A model generated the notes under the pieces. The model made no database searches, had not been told where the DNA came from, and saw only the letters and a program-made list of their open reading frames with translations. Positions 55,212 through 61,947 of a DNA stretch of 61,947 nt are shown here, piece by piece (position 1 is the first letter of the stretch; the number at the start of each line of letters is the position of its first letter). A program made the position numbers and the translations under genes. Where the stretch lies: NCBI GenBank assembly GCA_013151215.1, contig JAADIS010000054.1:1-61947 (forward strand). The letters are read 5' to 3'. Origin of the DNA: Chlorobiota bacterium. Its GTDB lineage: Bacteria > Bacteroidota > Bacteroidia > Bacteroidales > F082.

Positions 55212-55239
55212 CAAATATACTAATACTATTTATAAACAA
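55212..55239 (-). promoter_or_regulatory. promoter of the acyl-CoA carboxylase operon
   Basis: Read leftward: TTG (55239-55237), 17 bp, TATATTTG (55219-55212). Transcription from near 55206 gives an 80-nt leader to the biotin carboxylase ATG at 55126. Confidence 0.5.
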
Positions 55240-55301
55240 TATCATGTAATGAAAAATTGAGTACTTTTAACTTTCATAATTTTAGAATGTTAAAAATTGC
55301 A

Positions 55302-55309
55302 TACTTTTG
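55302..55309 (+). promoter_or_regulatory. -7 element of the 55315 kinase gene
   Basis: TACTTTTG matches TAnnTTTG and ends five bases before the ATG at 55315, again suggesting a leaderless mRNA. A related GTACTTTTAAC lies at about 55261. No clear TTG was seen. Confidence 0.4.
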
Positions 55310-55314
55310 AACCT

Positions 55315-57126
55315 ATGTTTTTAATAACCAATAAAAAACAAAATAAAACCACAAGAACTGTTTATTGCTTAACAATGGCAATACTCGTTATTCTTGCATT
55401 AGCACCTGGTTTAAATGCTCAATCGACCGACAACGAAATCAATTATCTTGAAGAAAAGCTTAAAAGCAGCGCAATTGTCGAAAAACCCGAAATTATTGAA
55501 AGATTGGTCGATAAATATCAATCGGTTGACAAAAAGAAACAAGCATATTATGCCAAACAGTATGTGGCGCTTCCCGACTCGCTGACAAAAATGGAGACCA
55601 AGAGCAAGATGTTTGCTTTGCTTGCCGATTTTTATAATCCAAAAAACGAGGATACAGGAAAACTTGCTAGCGCTGACAGCCCGGTTGATTCCGATATAAC
55701 AAAATACGCATCGCTTATTATTTCCATACTTCTTTTCGCAGCTGTGTGGGCCTGGTATTTTTTTAACAAGAAAAAATTTGAGAAAAAGCTAGAAGGTATT
55801 GAAAAAGAAGCCGAAGATTTATATAACGAAAAGTATATAAAGCTAAAGGATGTAGAATCGCGCTTGGCCAAAGAGTTGGCTCCCTTAAAAGAGGAGCATG
55901 AAAAACTAAACGAAGAGGAAATAGAACTTAAAAAGCAGCTTAAGGTCCTTGAAGAAGCCAATTACCTAAAGAATGCCTTCCTGTCCAATATGAGCCATCA
56001 GATAAGGTCGTCATTGAACGGGATAAGTGGTTTTGCCAATATTTTAGAAACCGAGCTTGCGCTTTTGGGGGACGAGAACCTGTTCTCGTATGCAAAAAAG
56101 ATTCAGCAAAGCGGAAGCAAGCTCGAAAATTTACTTACCAACATCATCGACATCTCGACCATTGAGGCTAATGTTGCCGAAAAGAAGATAAAAGCATATA
56201 ATATTTTCGAGATAATAGAGGACATAAAAAGCATAAACATCTTTAAGGCCAACGAAAAGGGACTGGTATTTAAGACAAAAGCCGACGAGCAAGGGCCCGG
56301 GATATTGGCAGACAAGGAAAAATTGAAGAAAGTATTGAACGTGCTGGTTGACAACGCTGTAAAATATACTTCCAAGGGGTTTGTTACGCTAACTGCAAGC
56401 TATGACGAAAACAACAACAACTACCTTATTGAAGTTAAGGACACAGGTACCGGCATAGCAGATGAGTATGCTGATTTAATAAAAAGAGCGTTCGCCTCCG
56501 ATGTTATTGACGAGAACGAAAAATCATATCAGGGAATAGGGATCGGCCTTAAGCTTTGCAAGAGGTTTGTCCATTTGATGGATGGTACGATCAGCATCTC
56601 AACAAAAGAAGATAAAGGGACATCTGTTCGGATTGAGCTTCCTGCCGACATCAACTCTGAGGGGCTTATTATTAAGGAAGAGCCGGACGCACCATCGGTT
56701 ACACTGTTAAATGCCCCGCACTTGGGGTCCTTGGATATTTTCATAGTGGAGGACGACAGGATGAACAGGATGGTCTTGGAAAAAATGCTTAAAAAATCAG
56801 GGAATGTTACAACAACCATCGACGGCAACGATGCCATGAACATGATAAAAAAACAGTATAAAAAGAAGAAGCTTTATCACGTTATGCTTTTCGATATAAA
56901 CCTGCCCGCACCCTGGGATGGAATCCGGCTGATGCAGGAAATCAAGAGATTATATCCTGAATATAAGAGAATACCTTTTATTGCCCAAACGGCTTATGCC
57001 ATGGCCGGCGACAAAAACCGCTTCCTCGAGGCCGGATTCGACGATTATATCGCAAAACCGATAATGAAGAACGAACTACTCACCTTGATTGAAAAGCAGA
57101 TTGGGAAATTCTCAGCAAGCACATAG
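55315..57126 (+). CDS. hybrid histidine kinase with receiver and altered H-box
   Basis: About 603 residues. An N-terminal signal or anchor segment (LTMAILVILALAPGLNAQS) is followed by a short helical region, a membrane helix (YASLIISILLFAAVWAWYFF) and a coiled coil. The HisKA-like domain has His228 in NMSHQIRSSLNG; the usual HE.RTP is HQ.RSS, so the acid residue next to the His is replaced by Gln. The HATPase has VLVDNAVKYT, DTGTGIA and GIGIGLKLC. The receiver has Asp in MLFDINLPAPWDG and Lys in DYIAKPI. No DNA-binding domain. Start chosen at 55315 for a Lys/Arg-rich leader before the hydrophobic core; ATG 55297 lies upstream of the predicted promoter element. Confidence 0.85.
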   Translation: MFLITNKKQNKTTRTVYCLTMAILVILALAPGLNAQSTDNEINYLEEKLKSSAIVEKPEIIERLVDKYQSVDKKKQAYYAKQYVALPDSLTKMETKSKMFALLADFYNPKNEDTGKLASADSPVDSDITKYASLIISILLFAAVWAWYFFNKKKFEKKLEGIEKEAEDLYNEKYIKLKDVESRLAKELAPLKEEHEKLNEEEIELKKQLKVLEEANYLKNAFLSNMSHQIRSSLNGISGFANILETELALLGDENLFSYAKKIQQSGSKLENLLTNIIDISTIEANVAEKKIKAYNIFEIIEDIKSINIFKANEKGLVFKTKADEQGPGILADKEKLKKVLNVLVDNAVKYTSKGFVTLTASYDENNNNYLIEVKDTGTGIADEYADLIKRAFASDVIDENEKSYQGIGIGLKLCKRFVHLMDGTISISTKEDKGTSVRIELPADINSEGLIIKEEPDAPSVTLLNAPHLGSLDIFIVEDDRMNRMVLEKMLKKSGNVTTTIDGNDAMNMIKKQYKKKKLYHVMLFDINLPAPWDGIRLMQEIKRLYPEYKRIPFIAQTAYAMAGDKNRFLEAGFDDYIAKPIMKNELLTLIEKQIGKFSAST

Positions 57127-57233
57127 AAAACGATTGAGACGGCAGTCTCCCGGAATTTTATCCAAAATACGGATAAGTCGTCGATTATGTGTTTTTATGA
57201 TACTTGTTTTCTGAGATAATAGGATCAATATTA

Positions 57234-57241
57234 TATATTTG
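57234..57241 (+). promoter_or_regulatory. -7 element of fba
   Basis: TATATTTG is an exact TAnnTTTG match, 22 bp before the ATG at 57264. A TTG is 27 bp upstream, longer than ideal. Confidence 0.45.
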
Positions 57242-57263
57242 CATCAAAATAAAAGATAATGTT

Positions 57264-58340
57264 ATGAGCAAGATTTTTGATAAAATAAAACCGGGCGTCG
57301 CAAGTGGTGGCGATCTGCAATATATATTTAAAATTGCCAAGGAAAACGGCTTTGCCATTCCTGCAGTGAACGTAGTGGGCAGCGATTCGGTAAATGCCGT
57401 TATGGAGGCTGCGGCTAAAGTCAACTCACCAGTAATAATTCAATTCTCAAATGGAGGTGGTTCGTTTTATGCCGGAAAAGGCATGAAAGGCGAAGGTCAG
57501 GAAGCCGCTATTGCCGGAAGTATCTCGGGGGCCGTCCATGTTCATCAGATGGCGGAGCTTTACGGTATCCCGGTTATTCTGCATACCGATCATGCTGCTA
57601 AGAAATTACTGCCCTGGATCGATGGCCTGCTGGATGCCGGAGAGGAGTTTTATGAGCAAAACGGCAAGCCTCTTTTCTCATCGCATATGCTTGATCTTTC
57701 TGAAGAGCCGCTTGAAGAAAATCTTGCAATTTGCAGGGATTATCTAAAACGTATGGATAAAATGGGAATGACACTGGAAATAGAGCTCGGCATTACCGGG
57801 GGCGAGGAAGACGGTGTTGACAATAGCGATATCGACAGCTCGAAACTCTATACGCAGCCCTCGGAAGTGGGTCGTGCCTATGAGCTATTGTCAGAAGTAA
57901 GCAATAGGTTCACTATTGCAGCGGCTTTCGGTAACGTGCATGGCGTTTATAAACCCGGGAACGTAAAATTGGAACCTGTAATACTCAGGAACTCACAGGA
58001 TTATATCAAGGAGAAGTATAAAACCGATGATAATCCGGTCAACTTTGTCTTTCACGGCGGATCGGGCTCCGAGCCCGAAAAAATAAAAGAGGCAATATCT
58101 TATGGCGTAATTAAAATGAACATTGATACCGATACGCAATGGGCATCGTGGAACGGTGTGAGGAAATACGAAGCCGAATATCACGATTACCTGCAATCGC
58201 AAATAGGCAATCCCGAAGGGGAGGATTCGCCCAACAAAAAATATTACGATCCCCGCAAATGGCTGCGCGCCATGGAAGAGTCGATGGTCGAGAGGCTGGT
58301 ACAGGCTTTCACCGATTTGAATTGTATAGACAGATATTAA
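57264..58340 (+). CDS. fbaA: class II fructose-bisphosphate aldolase
   Basis: About 358 residues, the Zn-dependent aldolase that interconverts fructose 1,6-bisphosphate with DHAP and glyceraldehyde 3-phosphate. It is class IIa (E. coli FbaA-like) by length. Zn and catalytic ligands lie in VILHTDHAAKK (catalytic Asp, Zn His), MTLEIELGITGGEEDGVDN, AFGNVHGVYKPGNVKL and VFHGGSGSEPEKIKEA; the phosphate site is MNIDTDTQWA. The start at 57264 (MSKIFDKIKPG) follows the promoter; an in-frame ATG at 57204 lies upstream of it. Single gene with a hairpin 16 bp after the stop. Confidence 0.95.
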   Translation: MSKIFDKIKPGVASGGDLQYIFKIAKENGFAIPAVNVVGSDSVNAVMEAAAKVNSPVIIQFSNGGGSFYAGKGMKGEGQEAAIAGSISGAVHVHQMAELYGIPVILHTDHAAKKLLPWIDGLLDAGEEFYEQNGKPLFSSHMLDLSEEPLEENLAICRDYLKRMDKMGMTLEIELGITGGEEDGVDNSDIDSSKLYTQPSEVGRAYELLSEVSNRFTIAAAFGNVHGVYKPGNVKLEPVILRNSQDYIKEKYKTDDNPVNFVFHGGSGSEPEKIKEAISYGVIKMNIDTDTQWASWNGVRKYEAEYHDYLQSQIGNPEGEDSPNKKYYDPRKWLRAMEESMVERLVQAFTDLNCIDRY

Positions 58341-58355
58341 AACATGGGCGTTTGC

Positions 58356-58388
58356 AGTATTGACCCCGCCTCAGGCAGGGCCAATACT
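58356..58388. repeat. 16-bp imperfect hairpin with GCCTCAGGC core after fba
   Basis: Arms 58356-58371 and 58373-58388 pair with two mismatches around a central C. The inner GCCTCAGGC resembles the palindromes at 8570 and 18528. There is no T tract, so it is a poor terminator, but it may define the 3' end of the aldolase mRNA. Confidence 0.5.
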
Positions 58389-58440
58389 CCATAGCTCCAA
58401 CATTCCACCAGTTAGCAGCACCAAGAATAAAATCAAAAAA

Positions 58441-58842
58441 ATGCACACATACCCACCTAAAATATTGATGGCCTTTGGCGAGACCTTTAGCGAGGAAAAA
58501 GGTGAATTTTTGAATTGGCTGTTGGAAGGTGGATATCCCGAGCTTGCTGCGCTAAGCAACGGAATTCGGGGTAGCCAAGAGGCAACGGAATGGCTTTTAA
58601 AAAACAATTTCGCCCGTTTTGCCGCTTTCGACAATGCTGTTGGAGGCTCCGAAAAAGCTTATGCCTGGCTTCTTGACAATGAGGAAAACCTGTTGGCTGT
58701 TTTTGTCGATGCCATAAACAACAATATGGAGGCCCTGGCCTGGTTCAAGAACCATAAACTGGAGATTTTTATCCACCTTTCGCGAAAAATAAGGAATTTT
58801 CGCGAAAACCAGACCTTCGACTACCACAAAATACATTTTTGA
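58441..58842 (+). CDS. small protein of tandem ~25-residue helical repeats, unknown function
   Basis: A 133-residue protein I cannot name. It carries four tandem units of about 25 residues: NWLLEGGYPELAALSNGIRG, EWLLKNNFARFAAFDNAVGG, AWLLDNEENLLAVFVDAINN and a shorter last one, AWFKNHKLEIFIHLSRKI. Each begins with (E/A)W(L/F) and continues with an amphipathic helix, suggesting a small helical solenoid. No signal peptide. The start at 58441 (MHTYPPKILM) is preferred; an in-frame upstream ATG runs through the hairpin and would add Pro-rich residues. It follows fba and precedes an 822-bp gene-free stretch. Homologues are likely in Bacteroidota, but I cannot confirm it. Confidence 0.65.
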   Translation: MHTYPPKILMAFGETFSEEKGEFLNWLLEGGYPELAALSNGIRGSQEATEWLLKNNFARFAAFDNAVGGSEKAYAWLLDNEENLLAVFVDAINNNMEALAWFKNHKLEIFIHLSRKIRNFRENQTFDYHKIHF

Positions 58843-59664
58843 CTTGAGCTTTCATTAACGGAATTAGGGAAATAGTGGTCGAAGAATATCATTAATCACG
58901 AGCGATTCGGGATATATAACAAGACTTTACGCAAAGTTGGTCTCAAGCATTATTGATGTATCGGAAATTAAACGCTTGCTCCTAAGAGGGGAATGGATGC
59001 AAGCGGGATTCCGCGCCCACTAAGTCCACCTTTGTTTGTAAAAGTAACATGTTTTTCATGGTAATGCTTTTGAGAGCCTTAAAAAGTGGAGGAAACTCAC
59101 TTAGGGCAGTATAATATGAGAGGGATATCTATTTGAAAATTTACTGAAGTAAAAGCAAATCGTCATTGAATTATTGAAAGAGAAACTAAATATTATTAAT
59201 ACGGATAAAAAACCAAATACAGCCAACAGCAATATTACCGGGAAACATAGCAAATAGAAAAAACTTTAAATACAAACTTTTTATCCCTTTGGCAGGAGCC
59301 ATTTCCAAACAGCATGTATTTATATTTATACATCGTCGATAGCGACAATAATGTTTTATTAATATCGTTGATGGTAAAACGTAAGCTTTAGTTTATGATT
59401 ATGATAACCTGGAATGCTAAAGGGCTCTAATTGGAAAAACGGATTTATAATCATTTTGGTAACATCCTCGAATTCACTAATTCCCTCTCCAACATCAAAT
59501 TAATACTAAAAAACAATTTCCCTCATTGCCATAATTATCGGAAAACAGATAATGGCAATAACTTCAAGGGCAATTTGCTTATTTCTTTCATAAAAAACAT
59601 GATGGCCCCATTTAAAATCCATTATTTTATTAAATTTGAAACTCCTTAATTTTATAAAAAAACA
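58843..59664. other. 822-bp intergenic region without a convincing gene
   Basis: The reading frames here are short and have AT-rich, atypical composition. The region contains a loose inverted repeat (CTAAGT at 59020-59025 with ACTTAG at 59099-59104) and TAAATTTG at 59631-59638, a TAnnTTTG element 26 bp before the enoyl-CoA hydratase ATG. I see no tRNA, riboswitch or transposon end. Confidence 0.5.
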
Positions 59665-60420
59665 ATGGAATATAACATACTTAAAAAAGAGATAATCGAT
59701 AATATTGCGATTGTCAGCATCAGCAGGCCTAAGGCAATGAACGCTTTGAACACCAGGTTTTTCCACGAGATGGACTCCATGGTCAAGGAAGTTTCGGAAG
59801 ATGCATCCATCAAAGTAATGATAATAACCGGCGAAGGAAAAGCATTTGTTGCCGGGGCCGATATTGCCGAGATGGTTGATAAAAATTCACAGGAAGGAAC
59901 CGAGTTTTCACGTTTGGGACAGAATACTTTCCGCAGTTTAGGCGAAATGCCAATACCGGTTATTGCTGCTATTAACGGCTTCGCACTTGGTGGCGGGCTT
60001 GAATTGGCCATGGGTTGCGACTTCCGTATTGCGAGTACTAAGGCTAAATTCGGTCAGCCTGAAGTTAACTTGGGGCTTATACCAGGTTATGCCGGCACAC
60101 AGAGACTGTCGCGCTTGGTAGGAATGGGGGATGCTTTATACCTGCTTATGACAGCTGATATGATAGGTGCTGAGGATGCTCTTCGTATTGGTTTGGTACA
60201 GAAGGTGTTCGAGCCTGATGCCTTGATGGATGAAACCTTGAAAATTGCAAAAAGCATTGCGACCAAAGGACCACAGGCAATAAAAAAACTAAAGGCCATT
60301 GTAAGGCTTGGGCTGGCAATGAGTCAAATAGAAGGGGAAGAAATGGAAGCCCGCGAATTTGGGACGGACCCTCTTCGGAGAGGGAAGCGAAGGGAAAAAT
60401 GGAATGACGGCATTTCTTGA
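59665..60420 (+). CDS. enoyl-CoA hydratase, C-terminus frameshifted
   Basis: A crotonase-fold protein (251 codons as it stands) that hydrates trans-2-enoyl-CoA in beta-oxidation or butyrate-type pathways. It shows NIAIVSISRPKAMNAL, the oxyanion loop AFVAGADIAEM, INGFALGGGLELAMGCDFRIAS, and both catalytic Glu regions (LGGGLEL, GQPEVNLGLIPG). From about residue 236 the frame is abnormal: after EFGTD it reads PLRRGKRREKWNDGIS, whereas removing one C from CCC (60369-60371) restores LFGEGSEGKNGMTAFLEKRKPEW, the normal crotonase ending, with stop at 60440-60442. So this is a one-base insertion or a sequencing error. The core is intact and the protein may still work. It belongs with the hydroxyacyl-CoA dehydrogenase at 61755. 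Confidence 0.88.
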   Translation: MEYNILKKEIIDNIAIVSISRPKAMNALNTRFFHEMDSMVKEVSEDASIKVMIITGEGKAFVAGADIAEMVDKNSQEGTEFSRLGQNTFRSLGEMPIPVIAAINGFALGGGLELAMGCDFRIASTKAKFGQPEVNLGLIPGYAGTQRLSRLVGMGDALYLLMTADMIGAEDALRIGLVQKVFEPDALMDETLKIAKSIATKGPQAIKKLKAIVRLGLAMSQIEGEEMEAREFGTDPLRRGKRREKWNDGIS

Positions 60421-60465
60421 GAAGAGGAAACCGGAATGGTAAAACATTTTTGTGGGATTATTTAT

Positions 60466-60473
60466 TAGATTTG
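60466..60473 (+). promoter_or_regulatory. -7 element of the winged-helix/nucleotidyltransferase operon
   Basis: TAGATTTG matches TAnnTTTG. Its last bases overlap the left arm of the 22-bp palindrome, so a protein bound there would cover the promoter. Only a poorly spaced TTG is seen upstream. Confidence 0.4.
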
Positions 60474-60491
60474 CAATTCGCGAATTGCAAA
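60470..60491. promoter_or_regulatory. perfect 22-bp palindrome, candidate autoregulatory operator
   Basis: TTTGCAATTCG is followed directly by its exact reverse complement, with no spacer. It ends 10 bp before the ATG of the winged-helix gene and overlaps the -7 element. The length and symmetry suit a dimeric winged-helix repressor, probably the gene product itself. It has no loop and no T tract, so it is not a terminator. Confidence 0.65.
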
Positions 60492-60501
60492 TATTTGTTA
60501 T

Positions 60502-61011
60502 ATGAAGAATCATAACGGTATGCGTCCACATGATATAGTTGTTCTGTTAAAAATAACAACTTATAAGGAAAAACCATGGCTCATGCGGGATATCGCAATT
60601 GATCTGGGAATTAGTGCAGGTGAGATCAGTGAATCGTTAAACCGCAGTAAACTTGCTGGTTTGTTGGATTCTACTAAGAAAAGAGTTATGAAACTTTCTT
60701 TAAAAGAATTTATTAAACATGGTTTAAAATATGTGTATCCACAACAACCCGGGGCTATTGTCAGAGGATTGCCAACTGCCTACAATGCTCCCCCCTTAAA
60801 CGAATTGATTAAAGGTCGTGAGGTTTTTGTTTGGCCTTGGTCAAAGGGTAATATGAGAGGGCAAGGAATACAACCTTTATATAAAACAGTCCCTGAAATA
60901 TGTGCCAAGGACAAGGATTTATATGCCTTATTAGCTTTGGTAGATGCAATAAGAATCGGTAGGGCACGAGAACAGGAAATTGCAATGGCTGAACTTGAAA
61001 AAAAATTATGA
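60502..61011 (+). CDS. winged-helix DNA-binding protein paired with a nucleotidyltransferase
   Basis: A 169-residue protein. The N-terminal half is a winged helix (HDIVVLLKITTYKEKPWLMRDIAIDLGISAGEISESLNRSKLAGLLD, MarR/IclR-like). The C-terminal half has the phrases IVRGLPTAYNAPPL, VFVWPWSKGNMRG, PLYKTVPEI and YALLALVDAIRIGRARE, which I recall as hallmarks of a widespread uncharacterised family found next to nucleotidyltransferases. It overlaps the downstream gene by four bases (ATGA), so the two are translationally coupled. A palindrome ends 10 bp upstream. The arrangement suggests an autoregulated antitoxin-like partner; that role is inference. The pair is more AT-rich than its neighbours, hinting at acquisition. 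Confidence 0.75.
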   Translation: MKNHNGMRPHDIVVLLKITTYKEKPWLMRDIAIDLGISAGEISESLNRSKLAGLLDSTKKRVMKLSLKEFIKHGLKYVYPQQPGAIVRGLPTAYNAPPLNELIKGREVFVWPWSKGNMRGQGIQPLYKTVPEICAKDKDLYALLALVDAIRIGRAREQEIAMAELEKKL

Positions 61012-61709
61012 TAAACACTGAAATCAACATAGAAACTATCAAAACTATTGCAAATGCTTTAGGTAATTTGAATGATAAAGTTGTATATGTTGGTGGTTCG
61101 GTAGTCAGTTTATATATTGATGACCCTGCTGCTGAGGAAGTTAGGCCAACAGCAGATATTGATTTTTTTCTTGAGATAGCTTCCCTGAGTAAACTTGAAG
61201 AATTAAGAGTCGAACTCAGAAACAAAGGCTTTATACAGTTAACCGATAATAAGGTAATTTGTAGGTTCAGTTACAAAGATGTTGATGTGGACGTAATGGC
61301 CACCAAGGAAATTGGTTGGGCTCCCTCAAATAAATGGTTTTCTCCAGGAATAAAAAGTTCTGAAAAAATTAAACTTGACAATTGTTATATTAACATTTTA
61401 TCATTACCGTATTTTCTGGCTTCTAAATTTGAGGCTTTTACGAACAGGGGTGGCATTGATCCTCGAACAAGTACTGATTTTGAGGATATTACTTATATCT
61501 TGAACAATAATATTGAATTAGTGGATAAGTTAAATTCTTCTAATACTAAAGTGAAGGAATTTTTGATAAATCAATTCGAGGAAATATTAAAAAACAATAG
61601 TTTACAAGAAGCAATTTTGGGAAATTTATTTTTTGAAGATCAAAATCAACACTTTGAGATGATTATAAACAAGTTGAATAATTTCATTAAATTTAATTCA
61701 AAATCTTGA
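61008..61709 (+). CDS. nucleotidyltransferase-fold protein, AbiEii/toxin-like
   Basis: A 233-residue protein with a minimal nucleotidyltransferase signature: VVYVGGSVVSLY (GGS at 29-31), then RPTADIDF with acidic residues D50 and D52 in the T-x-D-x-D pattern, and a third acidic group DVDVDV (D91, D93, D95). ASKFEAFTNRGGIDPRTSTDFEDITYIL resembles the helical segment of AbiEii/AbiGii-type nucleotidyltransferases, which can act as toxins by adding nucleotides to tRNA or proteins. It overlaps the winged-helix gene by four bases. The function here is inferred. Base composition is strikingly AT-rich: 15 G or C in 60 at 61021-61080, against 32 in 60 at 59941-60000 of the hydratase gene. Confidence 0.75.
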   Translation: MINTEINIETIKTIANALGNLNDKVVYVGGSVVSLYIDDPAAEEVRPTADIDFFLEIASLSKLEELRVELRNKGFIQLTDNKVICRFSYKDVDVDVMATKEIGWAPSNKWFSPGIKSSEKIKLDNCYINILSLPYFLASKFEAFTNRGGIDPRTSTDFEDITYILNNNIELVDKLNSSNTKVKEFLINQFEEILKNNSLQEAILGNLFFEDQNQHFEMIINKLNNFIKFNSKS

Positions 61710-61754
61710 CAATAAATAACAATATTAGAAACTTAAAACATAAATAATAATAAA

Positions 61755-61947
61755 ATGACATACGAAGAAAGATTACAAAACGTATCGGTTTTGGGTGCGG
61801 CCGGAAAGATGGGGAGTGGTATTTTGCTGCTTACCGCCGTTGAGATGGCCGACCTTAGCCTGAAACCGGGGAATAAGGGAAAATCATTCGTCCTGAATGC
61901 AATAGATGTTTCTCCTGAGGGCCTTTCCGGATTAATGAAATACCTGA
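61755..61947 (+). CDS. 3-hydroxyacyl-CoA dehydrogenase family protein, partial (5' end)
   Basis: The first 64 codons of a gene cut by the right edge, by my own translation from ATG 61755. VSVLGAAGKMGSGILLLTAV is the NAD-binding Rossmann motif of 3-hydroxyacyl-CoA dehydrogenases, followed by LNAIDVSPEGLSGLMKYL. It would oxidise 3-hydroxyacyl-CoA, the step after enoyl-CoA hydratase at 59665, from which it is separated by the winged-helix/nucleotidyltransferase pair. Confidence 0.8.
   Translation, partial: MTYEERLQNVSVLGAAGKMGSGILLLTAVEMADLSLKPGNKGKSFVLNAIDVSPEGLSGLMKYL

Noticed and set aside
59020-59104. Loose inverted repeat that could be transposon ends
   Set aside because: Only 6 bp match at the tips, no transposase and no target-site duplication.
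59431-59649. 72-codon reading frame before enoyl-CoA hydratase
   Set aside because: No domain likeness and it sits in AT-rich intergenic sequence that includes the hydratase promoter.

Overview
The window looks like a chromosomal segment of a Bacteroidota bacterium, probably an environmental anaerobe or facultative anaerobe of the Bacteroidales/Marinilabiliales kind. The indicators are a fused MurF-alanine racemase, a giant secreted protein with a C-terminal tail resembling a type IX secretion (T9SS) sorting domain, a LruC-domain lipoprotein, a hybrid two-component system ending in an AraC-type HTH, and many TAnnTTTG-type -7 promoter elements. I saw no rRNA, tRNA, CRISPR array, transposase or phage structural cluster. 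All family names come from reading the sequence and remembered family knowledge; no search was run.

Region 1 (1-8.6 kb) is respiratory. A 19-haem cytochrome c fused to a b-type membrane domain and a tetrahaem c554-like cytochrome run rightward. They converge on a strong bidirectional terminator with a leftward set: tetrahaem lipoprotein, small membrane-anchored protein, Tat-exported four-cluster ferredoxin, NrfD quinol module and a DUF2339-like membrane protein. No terminal reductase lies beside them.

Region 2 (9-36 kb) is surface and signalling. It has an isoaspartyl peptidase lipoprotein, a 1798-residue modular secreted protein, two very long 17-residue-repeat fibres with S74 intramolecular-chaperone ends (936 and 1426 residues), a TPR hybrid kinase-AraC regulator between the fibres, a TPR kinase/LuxR-type pair, a LruC lipoprotein, a 7TM-DISM hybrid kinase with a collapsed first receiver domain, and an unknown lipoprotein. 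The divergent region between fibre 1 and the hybrid regulator carries a perfect 14-bp direct repeat at 21-bp spacing, a good candidate operator.

Region 3 (36-57 kb) is mostly housekeeping: an FAD dehydrogenase, pdxA with murF-alr, a LiaF-like/LytS-like/LytTR envelope-response operon, trpS, hflX, a DUF4143 ATPase, a possible lysoplasmalogenase remnant, an alpha/beta hydrolase, lnt, corA, a three-gene biotin-dependent acyl-CoA carboxylase operon and another hybrid kinase with an altered H-box.

Region 4 (57-62 kb) holds class II fructose-bisphosphate aldolase, a small repeat protein, an 822-bp stretch without a convincing gene, and an enoyl-CoA hydratase whose last codons are frameshifted. Next comes an AT-rich overlapping pair, a winged-helix protein and a nucleotidyltransferase, preceded by a perfect 22-bp palindrome. 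The start of a 3-hydroxyacyl-CoA dehydrogenase follows at the right edge. The pair interrupts what looks like a beta-oxidation neighbourhood and is my best candidate for a little-described two-gene system, plausibly of toxin-antitoxin type.
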